From Protea cynaroides (Eukaryota > Streptophyta > Magnoliopsida > Proteales > Proteaceae), in the NCBI GenBank assembly GCA_028583415.1, contig CM053272.1, forward strand, positions 47,348,685 to 47,412,684: DNA of 64,000 bases, written 5' to 3'. A program made the translations under genes and the position numbers. Every line of letters begins with the position of its first letter. Position 1 is the first letter of the stretch. Below the pieces are notes generated by a model that was given only the letters and a program-made list of their open reading frames with translations, was not told where the DNA came from and searched no databases. Shown piece by piece: positions 1 through 11,751 of this stretch.

Positions 1-1577
1 GAAAATTTCATTAGTGCTTTATATTGAAATGGAGGAAAGTAAAAATTGTTTTAAAAAAGAAAATAGAAACTTTAACTTAAAATCATAGCAAATATGGTAA
101 TTGAACTTTTGAATTCAGTTTTTAGCATTGTCATATTATGTCATTCATATCCAAGTAATTTGGTGGGAAATATAGTGAAATTTAATTACTATATAATAAT
201 ATTTCGGTTAGTACACAATCACTGTAATGATCCGAAAAGGTTTCGATAGATTTTGTTTTAATATCAATTCCCTTCAATTAACTTGTTGTAACCAAACCTA
301 GCGTAAGTGATGCTAGTGTCAAAATATTCAAATGGGAAAAAGAAATATACTTTGTCGATGTTTACTTTCCTCTCAAATTTTCTTTTTCTCTCTCCTCCTT
401 AGTGAATGGGCTCTCTTCCAATAAATCAACTACCAATTGTCCATGTAGTCACATTTCCCCCCATTATATTTATATCTTTGAATACACTGCCAGCATATAG
501 ATTTTTCTTGATCCTTATTCAAATTATATAAAAACTTGTGGGTGCATGATTGATGGAATTTATTGTAAGTTTCCACATCATCATAACATGATTGGGTCTA
601 TAGCATAATGGACCATAAAATAGGGGTGTTAATGGTTCGGTTCAGTCTTGGCCGATTTGGTTTTGGTACTACACACTCAACTCCAAATGTAACCCAATAA
701 AAAGACTTTGGCTTCGAGGTTTTCGCGTTGCTTTATGGGCTCTTAACGGTCCACTATTAGTTCGTTTTTTTGGTTTCCTATATAGCTATATGTATGTTTA
801 GAATCAAGTTGGCTTGATGGGCTCTATGGGGCTGTTTCGATTTGGGTTTCCTACATGAATATATGACAAAAGGTTGGCTTTATAGGCTCTTATCAATCCA
901 TTATTGGGCTGGTTCAGTTCCAGTTTACCTTTGGGCCCATTGGATTGCTTTGGTTCAAGCTTATCAATCTGTCCGGCCCCTTTTTTTACCAGGTTCTAAA
1001 AACTACAGTAAAAAAACGGTCTAATAAGGTTTCAATTTGGGTCATTAGTGCCTTACAAATAGGTCCAAAGGTATATATACATATATGTCTCTTTTTTGGA
1101 ACTGTTTCTTTTCCTTTCTCTTTGCTATCCTATGCCAGCGCCCACCCGACTAGAGGGATTGAGCTGGTTCTTTCATTATTTTTGCAAAAGTTTCCACGGC
1201 TTGGGATTCTTCGAAAAAGCGCGGGCTGACCAGGAGACCTGGGACCTTAGTATATATATATATATATGATAACATTAAGTTTTAGTAGTATTTATGAAAC
1301 TTTGAATATTAACCATTTGTATCAGTTGTGGCTAACCGAAAACATGATTTGGCACCTCCCTTTCTAGGAGGCCCTATCATTAGCCTGTACGACGGTTTGT
1401 TCGAATTATGATCCATGCATTTAGGAACATTAATGTATTCTTAATTCCTTGAGTACCACACTTTTACAAAAAAATAAAAAATAAATAAAATAAAATTCTT
1501 TCTTACCCCCAAAAAAAAAAGAAAAAAAAGAAAAGGTTGAACACATAGTTGATAATATTATGATTTATTTCTTGCAG
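1..1577. other. Intron of neprosin copy 1 (5' end off window)
   Basis: This matches 37146-38543 in copy 2, so it is intronic. No coding sequence is visible; short ORFs such as 842-1024 are not conserved as ORFs in copy 2. About 170 bp near 1085-1250 (ending in a TA microsatellite) is largely missing from copy 2, where a short TA-rich stretch sits instead, so this is an insertion or deletion made after the duplication. Confidence 0.7.
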
Positions 1578-4500
1578 ATGAAACCAACTTTTATCCCAAA
1601 AGGAGAAGCAAATAAAATATCGTCAGCAACCGACTATTTGCAAATTAATTTAAAGCGGAAAGGATGTCCCAAAGGAACAGTTCCCATTCGAAGGACTTCA
1701 AAAGAAGATCTTTTACGAGCTAGGGCTTTATCAAGATACTTAAATGCTCCCAATATCAAGCAAAGCAAACACTTCCCTGGACATTTTGTAAGCAATCGTC
1801 AACTTCTCTTCTCGATAGTTCATGATTTAGCTAAGCTTTATCCCAACTAAACATTATTTATTAAACTCATCTTATTTCGTCATTCAACTCGATCTATTTG
1901 AGATTTTTCAATTTGGATTTTCTACAACAAGATTTTCTATATAGCCTTATTTGTTTCATTATAAAAAATTTTTCATGCATATGATATTTTATGTGAAAAT
2001 TTTCCAACTTCTACAAGTGGCATGTTTATGTGTATAGAAAATCTGGATTTCTGTTTGGAAAAGTAAAATTATTCTTTTTTTTTTTTTTGGGGGGGTGGGG
2101 AGGGAGTGGATCCACATCGTCTCCACCCTGAGATTCGGGAGGAGGGGTGGCCGCCTCGATGGATGGCCAACACCTGGCTCTCGGATGAATCTGAGCCATC
2201 CATCTGAGCCGACACCCCTGTTGGCTCAGCTTGTCAGCGGGGTGTTGGCTCGGATGGACGATTAAGATTCACCCGAGAGCTAGGTGTCGGCCATCCATCC
2301 AGGCCTCCATCCCTCCTCCCGAATCTCAGGGAGGAGACGATTTGAATTCAAGGGGAAGTAGCACAATAGAAAATTTTTATTCAAAAAAAAAAAAGGGAAG
2401 AATATACAAGGTTAACATCTGGGTATACCCAATTGAAATACAAATACAAGAACTAGAATAATCTTCTAACCTTAGGCATGGCCATCACCTAGCAAGATTA
2501 TCCTTGTCAAAACTAAGATGTTCATCTCAGCTTTAACATTACCATCCATAAGAAAGAAAACTTTAGTAAAAAAAATTAACATGACCTCCCCTAAACATCC
2601 CAAAGAGTGTTTGTCAAAAGAAAATATGCAACATTGAAGTCTGTGATTGCCACAACTTGGTTTAAGAATTAAGGCTATATTTTTTTTTTTTTTTTCAGTG
2701 TAAGAATTATGTAAAATAATTTTTTTTATGAAAATATTTTTCAAGAATTAATACTATTTTTCTAGGACATTATATTTTTTTTTTCATAGTTTTTACTCAA
2801 AATCAAGTGTGGCCAATAAAGAAGGGCATAAAAATATTGGATTATATAGTGGTATAAACCTATGTTGCTTTTAATGATCAACATAGCACGACATTGAATC
2901 TCCATTATGTTTTCTTGAGTGTGGATGCATTCAAATATTTTGTTAACTAGAAAAACTGATGATTACTCAGATCATGGAAATTAATTATGAGGAAGATACA
3001 CGACTTCATGGAGCTTCTGCAATCATGAATGTATACAATCCAAATGCTGAAGCTATGCAGTTTACAGATGCTGAAATTTCAATTAATGATCAAAGTGATT
3101 TTCCATCTAATTTTATAGTTGCTGGATGGACGGTATGTATAATTATCTAAATTTATTCAACATTTTGTAATCACTTGATTCATTTGGTACCATGGTTCAA
3201 TAAATTGGTATTGGATTGATCAGATCGATTGATCTGTATCGATTTTGGATCTAGTCGATCCTCGATCTGATCCTACAGGTTTGAAAGAGTTGATCTCATG
3301 ACCTTTGCTTCCTATGTCTTCCCCCCATTTGGGTTAATCATGGCCTCTCATCAATGGAATAATTTAAAAAAAAGTGGAAAATCAAAGGTAATTTTTGTTT
3401 AACTTTTGTTTTTGCACTTGACAATATCAGGTTAATCCAAACTTATATGGTGATAATCGTACTCGGTTTTTTACATTGTATGCGGTATGTTTCAAACCCT
3501 TGGATTCTCCACTTTGTGTGACATTAAGTGTGACAAGATGTTAACAATTCATGCTCTCGCCTGCTTCAAGGTGACAGATGTCTTATCTGTATATTTTCTA
3601 GATGTTATAAGTTAGTGTTGATGATAAAATGTCACCAAATTATTAATGCTTAGAAGCCCTCTCATTCAAAAAAATCATTTTTCACTTATAATTATCTAAT
3701 TGAATCTCAAATATTTTAAAATGCACAGGGAGGTTTCTGGGGATGCTATAATACTCTCTGCAGCGGTTTTGTACAAGTTGATAGAAATATCTATCCAAGT
3801 TCAATTATAGAACCAGTTTCTACAATTGGCGGACCTCAATATGGGATCAAAATCTATATTTATCAGGTATAGTTTGTGTTTTTCTTTTAGTTTTATATTT
3901 AATTTACTATGTTATAAGAAGAAAATGCGTGGTCAAGCTACTAAGGAACTTTATGGTGTAAACTGTAGAGCCATCCACCTTCAAAGGCACAAAACCATAC
4001 TTCCTCAATATAATAAAGTTCCTATAAGCATTCTTTAGTTGCAAGAAAAATTGAAGGGAAGAGAAGTGAAATTTTTTAATTTTACAAGGAAATTTTAATA
4101 ATGATTACAAAATATACTATAACATTATTATGTAACCAATTCCAAAATCATTCTTACTAAAAAAAAAAAAAAAGATTCCAAAATCATTCCTTATTAAGTT
4201 ATTTAACATACACTTCACTTTATATCCAAATCCCTTACATTTGAAAAGGAAAATAAATTTTACATGTTACAATTATCACTATTAAATATGTTAAGAAATT
4301 TAAGTAGTTTATACAATTTTGTTATGTTAAAATTACAAAAGTTTGTTTTTAAAGTTAAAAAATTTCACCTTCCCTTCCCTTCAATTCCCTTTGCATCCCT
4401 TCCCTTCAATTCCCTTTGCAACCAAACAAAGCCATAATGACTATTTTTCTGCTCCACTCACCAGAGAATTACTTCCTTCCCTCTAATTCCCTTTGCAACC

Positions 4501-5664
4501 AAACAAAGCCATAATGACTTTATTTTTCTCATCCACTCCCTAGAGAACCACTTCTTTGGTTGTAAGGGGAATGAAAGAAAATGGAATTAAAATTTCTAAA
4601 CTTTAAAAAGGAATTTTTATAGTTATAATTATACTTATAAGAAATAAAATTTAAAAATTTAAAGTTTAAAAATTTCACTTCCATTCCCTTCAATTCTCCT
4701 TGCAACCAAACAAAACCTGATGTTTTATCTCTTATTGTGATTTGGGATATCTACATCACATATCATAAAAAGAAACCTCATGCATAAAGGGATAACCCAA
4801 GGTTCTCAATGCCGCTGTGAATATTAATGTTCCTGACCTTTCACTGTGGTAGCAAGAATTAAGGGATCCATTTGGATTGGCAAGGGCCAATCCTGTGCCA
4901 TCACACCAAATCAGTCCCACAAGCGAGATTATGCAGATGTGAGAGGTGATTCATGGGGGTTTCTCTAGCTGAATTAAGCGTGATCCGTGCCAATTCAACT
5001 CATGATCGGCCTGAGTTATTCTGAGTCCATGCACTTGAACCATCTCAATGATAAAATTTTAGACAAAGGAATAGAATATGAAACTCATAAAACCCGAAGT
5101 CCTATATATTATGTTTGCCTCTTGGGACATTTTTTTTTTTTTTTTTTTAACTTCGGATTGTGCATATGATCCTTTATTACATTAACCCACATAAGCACAC
5201 CTTAGGATTAGTGGGGATTAATAGTACAACTCATTAGTATTTACTGACTTTTTTTTTGGTATCCCTAACAGGATCGCAACACTAAGAACTGGTGGTTCGA
5301 TATCTCACAAACTAAGGATGAATCACATAATATACATATTGGCTATTGGCCGGGTTCGATATTGTCATCTTTGGGAAATGGTGCTGACAGTGTTTCTTGG
5401 GCAGGGTATGCAAAGGCTGGTCATGATGGAGTTGGTCCTCCAATGGGAAATGGTCTTTTCCCCGAGGATCAAAAGTCATGTTACATGAAATATTTAAAGT
5501 TTGTGGATGATAACTATATTCTCAGGAATAGTCTAAACAGAACGAACGTAAACGTACGTGTGGATTCAAAGAAATGCTATGACCTACTTTATCATGCAGA
5601 TTATACTCCTAATGAGGGAAATAGTTTTCGATTTGGAGGACCTGGCGGTGGAAAGTGTGACTAA
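1578..5664 (+). CDS. Neprosin-family prolyl endopeptidase-like protein, copy 1 (5' exons outside window)
   Basis: Five in-frame exons with GT-AG borders can be read: 1578-1787, 2971-3132, 3431-3484, 3729-3866 and 5272-5664 (stop included). All are phase 0, giving 209 visible residues' worth of codons plus stop. The first exon carries the neprosin activation (pro-)domain (KPTFIPKGEANK... to FPGHF). The following exons carry the neprosin domain, with GASAIMNVYNP, AGWT, VNPNLYGDNRTRFFT, CYNTLCSGFVQ and the C-terminal FRFGGPGGGKCD. Family members are secreted, acid-active glutamic-type peptidases made with a signal peptide and a removable prodomain. The signal-peptide exons must lie left of position 1; the equivalent exons of copy 2 are at 36354-36974. 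No stop, frameshift or splice lesion is visible here, so this copy looks functional. The substrate is unknown. I did not assign the catalytic glutamates. Confidence 0.88.
2090..2350. mobile_element. Fold-back MITE-like insertion in neprosin intron
   Basis: Two arms of about 110 bp form a long imperfect inverted repeat. The left arm begins ATCGTCTCCACCCTGAGATT at about 2115. The right arm, on the complementary strand from about 2341, begins ATCGTCTCCTCCCTGAGATT. It is GC-rich, unlike the surrounding AT-rich intron. The segment is absent from the matching site in copy 2 (about 39065), so it arrived after the gene duplication or was lost cleanly there. The exact ends and target duplication are blurred by flanking T and G runs. 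Confidence 0.8.
4031..4432. mobile_element. AT-rich inverted-repeat MITE in last neprosin intron, copy 1
   Basis: The left arm (TTGCAAG..AATTGAAGGGAAG..) is repeated inverted at the right end (CTTCCCTTCAATTCCCTTTGCA ACC in two blocks). The interior is AT-rich and noncoding. An orthologous copy lies at about 40741-41080, so the insertion predates the duplication. Directly after it, a unit of about 75 bp containing 'accaaacaaagccataatga' is tandemly duplicated (about 4410-4555). Confidence 0.7.
4552..4718. mobile_element. Internally deleted MITE of the same family, copy 1
   Basis: Terminal inverted repeats of the TTTGGTTG-CAA / TTGCAACCAAACAAA type flank only about 165 bp here. The equivalent insertion in copy 2 (41129-41459) is about 330 bp long, so this one lost its middle. 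Confidence 0.65.
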
Positions 5665-5747
5665 TTTTTTTTTTTTTTCAATAATCCAAACCTGAATTTC
5701 GATGGAAAAAATATATTTATGTTGTGTTTTTAAAACAATGAAGATTT

Positions 5748-5787
<40 letters not shown>

Positions 5788-5788
5788 G
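5748..5788 (+). repeat. (CT)n microsatellite in 3' region of neprosin copy 1
   Basis: A near-uninterrupted CT tract with one CTTT break. The homologous tract in copy 2 is at 44199-44228 with a different length. Confidence 0.95.
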
Positions 5789-5977
5789 CTCTTATGAGAG
5801 CATGATGTGAAGCCCAATATGCCCGTCCTAGGATAAAATCTGTTATCGATGGTAACCACCTCAAAATTTAGTTTTATTGAACTGTTAGTAATCACTTGCT
5901 GAGGCAGTCATGAAAATGTAATAAGAATCAAATATGCAGTCCTCCATTTGTTATTGGATGTGGCGTGGGATGTTCAG

Positions 5978-6974
5978 TGTCGCCTTGGGTATAGGTTTTG
6001 TTGTTGATAGGGAAGAAGATCTAACTTAGTGAGTCAAGAGTTATCTTAATTGAATCAGAAATCTGAAGTAGAGTTGATGAAGCAACACGACCAAGTTGAT
6101 GAAATAACATGAACTAGTGTAGAATTGAGTCATTTTCGGAAGACTCCTTAAGGTTTTTAAACGTCCCTTATAAGTGCAATCCGGGTTTACATACGTTTAT
6201 ACATCCAAAATAAAGCAACTCTCAAATCACAAAAGATTGCACACCTAAATGTGATAATAAAAATAGTAAGAAAGCAATGCTCACAAAATCTAAAAAGGAA
6301 TTAAATCAGAGAGTATTTTCTGTTTTTATAAAAATCATAAGAACTGATCTAGGTAGAGTATTTATAGATTTCAAGTGACTCTTCATCACTTCTCTTTGAG
6401 GAGACGTACATTCTCTATGAAGAGAGGTGGCTATACATGTAAAGGTGTCTTTTCATTAATGGGTATACCCTTTTGATATATACCTATATGTGAATGTGTC
6501 TTTCCATGTATAAAGGTGTCTTTATACATATAGGTACCTTTACATGAATGAGTGTATCTTTATACATATAGGTACCTTACATGAATGAGTGTCTATACAT
6601 GAATAGGTATATGAATAGATACCTATGCATCCATACATGAATGGGTATGAACCAATAGGTATAACTCATTTAGACCATACCCATACCCAAACACATACCC
6701 ATACCCGTACCCACACCCATATTTAAACCCAAGTATGACCCAACTCACCGGACTGGTTCTGTTTGGTCCGGTTCAATTCTGTTCAACTTGATTCACACAC
6801 CTTCCATAACCAATGAGATGTAATGATTGTCACTCTACCAAAATCAAGTTCAAAAGATCGACCTTGGAGGGAAACGAAAATACAACCAAAGTAATAAATA
6901 AAAAACACTTTGAAATTTAAGCTTTTATTAGAAACTTAGTTTATACATGTATTAATAGAATATTAAATACAACA
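5978..6974 (-). repeat. 3' LTR of copia 1
   Basis: This is bounded internally by the polypurine tract and ends ..CAACA on the plus strand (TGTTG.. in element sense). It contains a TATTTATAG-type sequence (about 6357) that could be the LTR TATA region in minus orientation. The interior holds imperfect repeats of TACATGAATGGGTAT/TATACATATAGGTACC units (6430-6680) and ACCCATACCC runs (6685-6720). Such runs also occur in the copia 2 LTRs. Confidence 0.65.
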
Positions 6975-7542
6975 ATTCCCCCACAAGTTACGGTAAAAGC
7001 AATAAGAGCTAGAATAACTAAATGAGCATTTGAAACACAACGATACACATCGTTGCATGTGTCTTTCGGACTTGAACCTACATTAGGTCTGATGAACTAC
7101 GCTATAGAGTACGGGTGAAGTCAGACTTTTTGAACCTTTCCTCAACAGTGTAGCTGACTAGCTCACCATCCATATCCTATAAGTAGACCTTCTCTACAAT
7201 CCTGTAATAATAATGGACATTTTAAATTGGCCTTGTCTCTTATCTTGGTCTCATGGATGTTTAGAGAGTTCGCCTATAAAATTTTCATCGATAGGCGACC
7301 TCACCTCCTACATCCACGTAGGTCAGCCCATAGTGTGCACCACAGTTAACACACCCCCACATTTCATGAGATCCGGCTAATTAAGAGTTAATACTCATCC
7401 TTTTTTCATTGCAGTGCTGCTACTTTTCCATCTACCTAGAATGAGCCAAATTGTAGTAGTATTTACCAAGTCATCTAGTGACTTTGTTTGTACCCTTTGA
7501 ACCTAATTCAGGGTTAACCTCTTCACATAGATTGGGTGTCCA

Positions 7543-8507
7543 TCACATGGCTTGTATCACAGGCCTTATGTTCATTCCTTTAGATGATTGACGTATAATG
7601 CTTGTTGGTATAGACTTTGTGAGCATATCTGGCAGATTTCCTTCTGACCTCACAAAATCAATTGCTATCGTTCCTTCATTTATATATTGCCTAACAAGAG
7701 TGTGTCTTAAATGGATATGTCTCCGTTTACCATTGTACACTTTGTTTTTAGCTTTAGTAATTGTTGCCTGACTATCACAATGTAGTGATATTGAAGGCAC
7801 TGGTTTTGGCCACAATGGTATATCTGCTACCAAATTTCATGGCCACTTAGCTTCAGTTCTAGCTTTCTGTAAAGCCACAAGTTTTGCTTCCATGGTGGAG
7901 CTTGTATCACGTGATTGTTTTATCGATTTTCAAGAAATTGCTCCACCTCCTAGTGTGAAACAGATCCACTAGTTGCTAATGATTAATTTGTGTCTGAAAT
8001 CTAATTAGCATCATAATATCCTTCTAGTACAGTCGGGTTTCCACTACAGTGTAGAGCATAACCTATTGTACTCTTCAAATACCTTAGTAACCTGTCTAAG
8101 GCATTTTAATGCTTTGTACTAGGATTATGAGTGTATTGACTCAACTTCCCTACTATCAAAGCAATATCAGGCCTGGTACATTTCAGAAAACATGAAACTG
8201 AACCGATAATTTGGGAATATCTATTTTGAGAAACTGATTCACCCACATGTTTCTTCAAATGAGATATAATAGCCAATGGTGTTTTGACATCTTGAACATT
8301 ATGGTAACCATATTTTTTGAGTATATTTTCAACATAGCGAGCCTGAGATAGTATAATCTCACTTTCCTCTCTGATGTTCTTAATGCCAAGAATCATATCA
8401 ACCTCACCTAAATCTTTTGTGCAAACTTAGATATTAAGAAACTTTTAGTTTGCTTAACTATATCTATGCTTGTTCCCATGATCGACATGTCATCCACATA
8501 AAGTATA
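7543..8507 (-). pseudogene. copia pol remnant: reverse transcriptase C-terminus and RNase H
   Basis: On the minus strand, 8507-8106 reads the RT segment from ILYVDDMSIMGT through the thumb/connection (ARYVENILKKYGY, ..KTPLAI.., GSVSCFLKCTRPDIALIVGKLSQ). About 8000-7543 reads the copia RNase H end (WPKPVPSISLHCDSQATI.. KRRHIHLRHTLVRQYI..GTIAIDFV). Stops between the two pieces break the frame. The YVDD active-site motif is intact, but the N-terminal half of RT is gone, so the product would be dead. Confidence 0.88.
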
Positions 8508-8971
8508 GGGGGTTGATACTGGTAACTACCTTGAGCTACCTCAGGATTCTGTACTGGAGCTTGTACCACTGGCGTTTGAGGTGCTTGGGGCACCGTGTTG
8601 CTATCCCCTGGTACTGTGCTCGCTTGTCCAGCTGGCATAGGTGTAGCATATGCAGCTGGAAAAATCATTCCTATAGCAACTTGCATATTGGCTTGCACCT
8701 ATTGTATTTGCTGGAACTGTTGTGCTAGGTTCATTACTGCCGTAGCCAAATCTGTAAGTGGGGCTGGCAAGTTTGTAGGATTTTCCTGGCCATTAGCTCC
8801 TGGCGGCGCCACCTTCAGATTCTCTTGTACTTCAGGAATTTCATGGTTAGTATCCTCCAAAGGTGGTGGTGGTGGAATTGGGTTACGTCCCCGTCTGGTT
8901 ACTCTTCGCCCAGCCATTTCCTGTTCTAGTGGTGTTAATGTCTGAAAAAAATCATAGAACATGTGAGGCAA
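8508..8971 (-). pseudogene. gag N-terminal fragment of chromovirus D
   Basis: This reads MAGRRVTRRGRNPIPPPPP, then a Pro/Gln-rich low-complexity region (LAQQFQQIQ, VQANMQVAIGMIFPAA) and ends at ..EVAQGSYQYQPP. The same order is seen in elements A and E, where gag continues into MYGAYVPHQLDHSRLVE and a zinc knuckle. Here the reading frame runs without a break into copia RT (ILYVDDMS), making a fused ORF at 8408-8698. An upstream ATG at 8971 is less likely than the one at about 8916, because an AG acceptor-like site precedes the latter in E. Confidence 0.82.
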
Positions 8972-9879
8972 TCATAATATACTTCATTCCCATGTTAAAA
9001 TCCAACTATCAATATGAAATTCAAAATTTTCAAGTCATTCAGTGAAAATATTGAATTTTCCATTGTAGGGTCGATGGTAGGGTCGCTATATATTCGACCC
9101 TAGGGTATGCGACACCAAAAACCTTGTCAGCTCACCGAGAGCCTAGGGTCGATCGTAGGGTCGGTATATGTCCGACCCTAGGTCCGACCACACGATGTCT
9201 GTCAGATCACCGAGAGCCTAGGTTCGATGGTAGGGTCAGTCGTAGGGTCACACATTTTATCGAATTCTGCAACCCCACGACCCAAAATTAGGTTTTGAAA
9301 CCTGATTTTGGATTTATTTCCTACTCTTTCTTCTTTCTTCCAACTCAACTCGCTTCCCCTGAGTTGCTACAATATTGACCCCTAGTGTTTGGTGATTATT
9401 TCTTCCATTCACGACTCCCGCTCATTCCCTTCAGGTATATTCTCTACTATTTCTCATTTTTAAGCTTTCAAAACTAGGTTTTTCTCTATTTATATCGTTT
9501 TCTTTAAATTAAAACTTTTTAACCGTAAAAATTTGATTTTTATTGGGGGCTTTTGCTATTGGCTACCCAATGGATGAAAGCCCTCAAAAATATTTGAGTT
9601 TCATCAGTTGGTTATCGAGAAACATGAAATTTTTCATTTTTGACCTAATTTTCAAGATTTTTCCAATTTATTAAAATTTCTTCAAATTTGATCTTTCTAG
9701 ATCAAACTTCTAACTGTATGAGCTTTTCAGGATGGTTTGGAACCTATCTAAGTCCTCCTGCCCAGCTGTTTGGGTGAAAAGTGAGGCTTTTGGCCAAATC
9801 ATGCCGTTATGATGTCGAAATTTTGAATTTTTCACCATATCTAATATCTTTTTTATTTTTCTGTGTCTTTACAGATAAC
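8972..9879. promoter_or_regulatory. Divergent leader between gag and antisense ORF, element D
   Basis: A noncoding region of about 900 bp between two diverging ORFs. It holds a run of GGGTCGA/GGGTCGG boxes at 9065-9260. For the plus-strand ORF it holds a leader intron with donor CAG|GTATAT at 9434/9435 and acceptor TTTACAG at 9874, six bases before the ATG. The same arrangement occurs in A and E. I see no clear TATA box. Confidence 0.6.
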
Positions 9880-11114
9880 ATGGCTCATACTAAGGTTCCC
9901 CAAGCTCATGATCCCATTCGTTTCCGTTCTAACGAGGTAGAGGCTCAATATGCTCGTTATGAGCGTAAGAAGGTGGAAGGGGGTCGTTGTGTAAACTTGG
10001 CTAGGCTAGCCTTGTTTAACGTAGAGGGTGCCTTCGGTGACATGGGTTGGCTTCCTATGATCACATATGAGGCTTGTACCTATCCTGCTTTGGTGAAACA
10101 GTTCTATTACAACCTCCAGGTAGTGGGGGATCACAATGATACAGAGAGGGGTAGGGAGCTCAGGATCACCAGCTATGTAAAAGGGATGAAAGTTTCATTT
10201 AACTGCCAGCAGTTGGCTGATCTCCAGGGCATATCAAATGACGGCCCCTTGGTGTACTGTGCTCCTAAAGAACCCCAGTTCCTATCCTTGATGATGCGTG
10301 CTGAGATTGATAGTCAGCTTCTTAGAGGTGATCGCTGGGAGATGAAGGCGATCAACCTATGGCCAGAGCCTCGGGAGTACTGCAAGATCATTGAGCACAA
10401 TCTGATTCCCCAGAGTGGCCATTATGATAGGATTTCTCAACTGACCTAGTATGTCTTGTACTGCATCTGCACTAGGCAGCATGTCTACCTTTTTTATATT
10501 ATTATCCGGACGATGACCCGTGCTATGCTTCCTGGTTAGATAGGCAACCTGCCCTACGAACGTCTGATCACCACTCTGCTTACACGCCTACACGTCGACT
10601 TGTTAGATGAGAGGATTCATGAGGATACCTTCTCTTCTGACCTTGACTGGAAGGCCATTTGCAGGATGGGTATGCGAGATGCTCAAGTCAGTGATGATGA
10701 GAGGAATGCTCTGGTGCATCCTCGTACCCAAATAGAGATAGCAGACGCTGAGGCAGCAGCAGGGGTCCATGGGGGTGTTGCAGAGGATGATGATCGTATG
10801 TTCATGGATGTAGACACCATACATCTTCCATCACCACTACATTCTACTGGAGTTGGCCCATCCTGGGTTCATTCACACACTGCTGGTCTTTCACACCCAC
10901 CATCTGATGATATGATGGGGCTATTGCATGAGATTAGAGAGGCTCAGCGCGTGACTAATTTGAGAGTAGAAGAGCTTCTAGATGCTCAGCGCGTGACTGA
11001 TGGGAGAGTAGGAGAGCTTCTAGATACTCAGCGTGCGTCTGATCAGCGGATGATCAAGTTGACAGCTAGTCTCCAGACGACCTAGACTCAGGTAGCCTGG
11101 TTGACTAGAGTGTA
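9880..11114 (+). pseudogene. Antisense ORF (aORF) of chromovirus D, 5' part; 3' end at 27725-27790
   Basis: It starts MAHTKVPQAHDPIRFRSNEV just after a splice-acceptor-like site. About residues 40-150 (AFGDMGWLPMITYEACTYPALVKQFYYNLQ... RITSYVKGMKVSF... LADLQGISNDGPL) resemble the 'putative plant transposon protein' domain family found in plant retroelements; I know this as a family resemblance only. A Pro/Ser/His linker and 14-residue repeats of AQRVTDGRVGELLD type follow, probably coiled coil. Relative to A and E the frame is broken by TAG codons (after ISQLT, after LPG, after LQTT), each where a sibling has CAG or another sense codon. Solo LTR B then splits the ORF at 11115. Downstream of B it resumes as AEDYDR.. 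and ends at TGA 27790. The biochemical function is unknown. Confidence 0.8.
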
Positions 11115-11751
11115 TGTAAGACCCGTATCGAACTAATCGGTCTTACCACCTTGTACCAGGTCAACCTATCATGGTCGAGCCAAATGGACTAAGTGCGTGA
11201 AGGAAATAGCGAAACCAGGTATTAAACTGACCCAAAAATTGTAAAATAGAGGGCAGGGTCGCATACCCAGATAGGGAGGGTCGGACCCCCCTCATTAGGA
11301 AGTCAGAACCCTGAAATTTTAACCGGGGATCGGACAATTTAGACCTGAGGGTCGACAGGATCTCCGACCCCCTCATCAACCCCCTCTTTGCCGATAGAAA
11401 CCGTAAATAGGAAACTTTCCAAATTTCAAGAGAATTCTTTTATTCTCAATGGGGCTTATTTTGGGAGGTTCTCCTCTATAAATAAGACGTCCCTAAGCCT
11501 CATTCACTCCTTTTGAAACCCTAATTGAAAGTGAGAAAAAGAGAAGAGAAGGAGAAGAGAAGGAAAGTTAGAGAAGAAGAATAAAGAGAAGAATTCAGAG
11601 AAATCTCTGAATCTCAGCAAACCTAAGGTATGGGTATGTTTTCATTAAAGATTTAAGACCTTAGAATAGTTCATGAAGAGGGTATGACTTAGGAAAAACC
11701 CAAATCATCCATCCATGGGAGGATTTCAATGAAATCCATGGAGGAAATCAT

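Larger units (their letters stand above)
1..5977 (+). repeat. Segmental duplication, copy 1 (neprosin gene unit)
   Basis: Nearly the whole stretch, introns included, aligns colinearly with about 37146-44415. The same intron MITEs, the same (CT)n tract after the stop codon and the same flank up to 'gatgtggc.tgggatgtt' are present. The left boundary is off the window, because the first bases match the intron after exon 2 of copy 2. The right boundary is where a copia LTR begins. Indels between the copies mark insertions that came after the duplication. Confidence 0.93.
5978..8507 (-). mobile_element. Ty1/copia retrotransposon, 3' fragment (copia 1)
   Basis: Read on the minus strand, this holds reverse transcriptase from the YVDD box onward, the RNase H domain, a polypurine tract (complement of 6975-6985, TCCCCCACAAG on the plus strand) and a 3' LTR running from 6974 down to about 5978. 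The 5' part (LTR, gag, protease, integrase, front of RT) is missing: at 8507-8508 the sequence switches abruptly to gag of an unrelated chromovirus. The left end abuts the end of the neprosin duplication. The exact LTR edge is uncertain within about 10 bp and no target duplication can be identified. Confidence 0.85.

Noticed and set aside
842..1229. Overlapping plus-strand ORFs in the first 1.2 kb
   Set aside because: The matching intron in copy 2 does not keep these frames, and the region lies between neprosin exons.
5584..5895. Minus-strand ORF of 103 codons with RERERE runs
   Set aside because: It is the complement of the neprosin last exon plus a (CT)n tract; the Arg-Glu runs come from GAGAGA. 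The same applies to 36623-36904 and 42932-43195.
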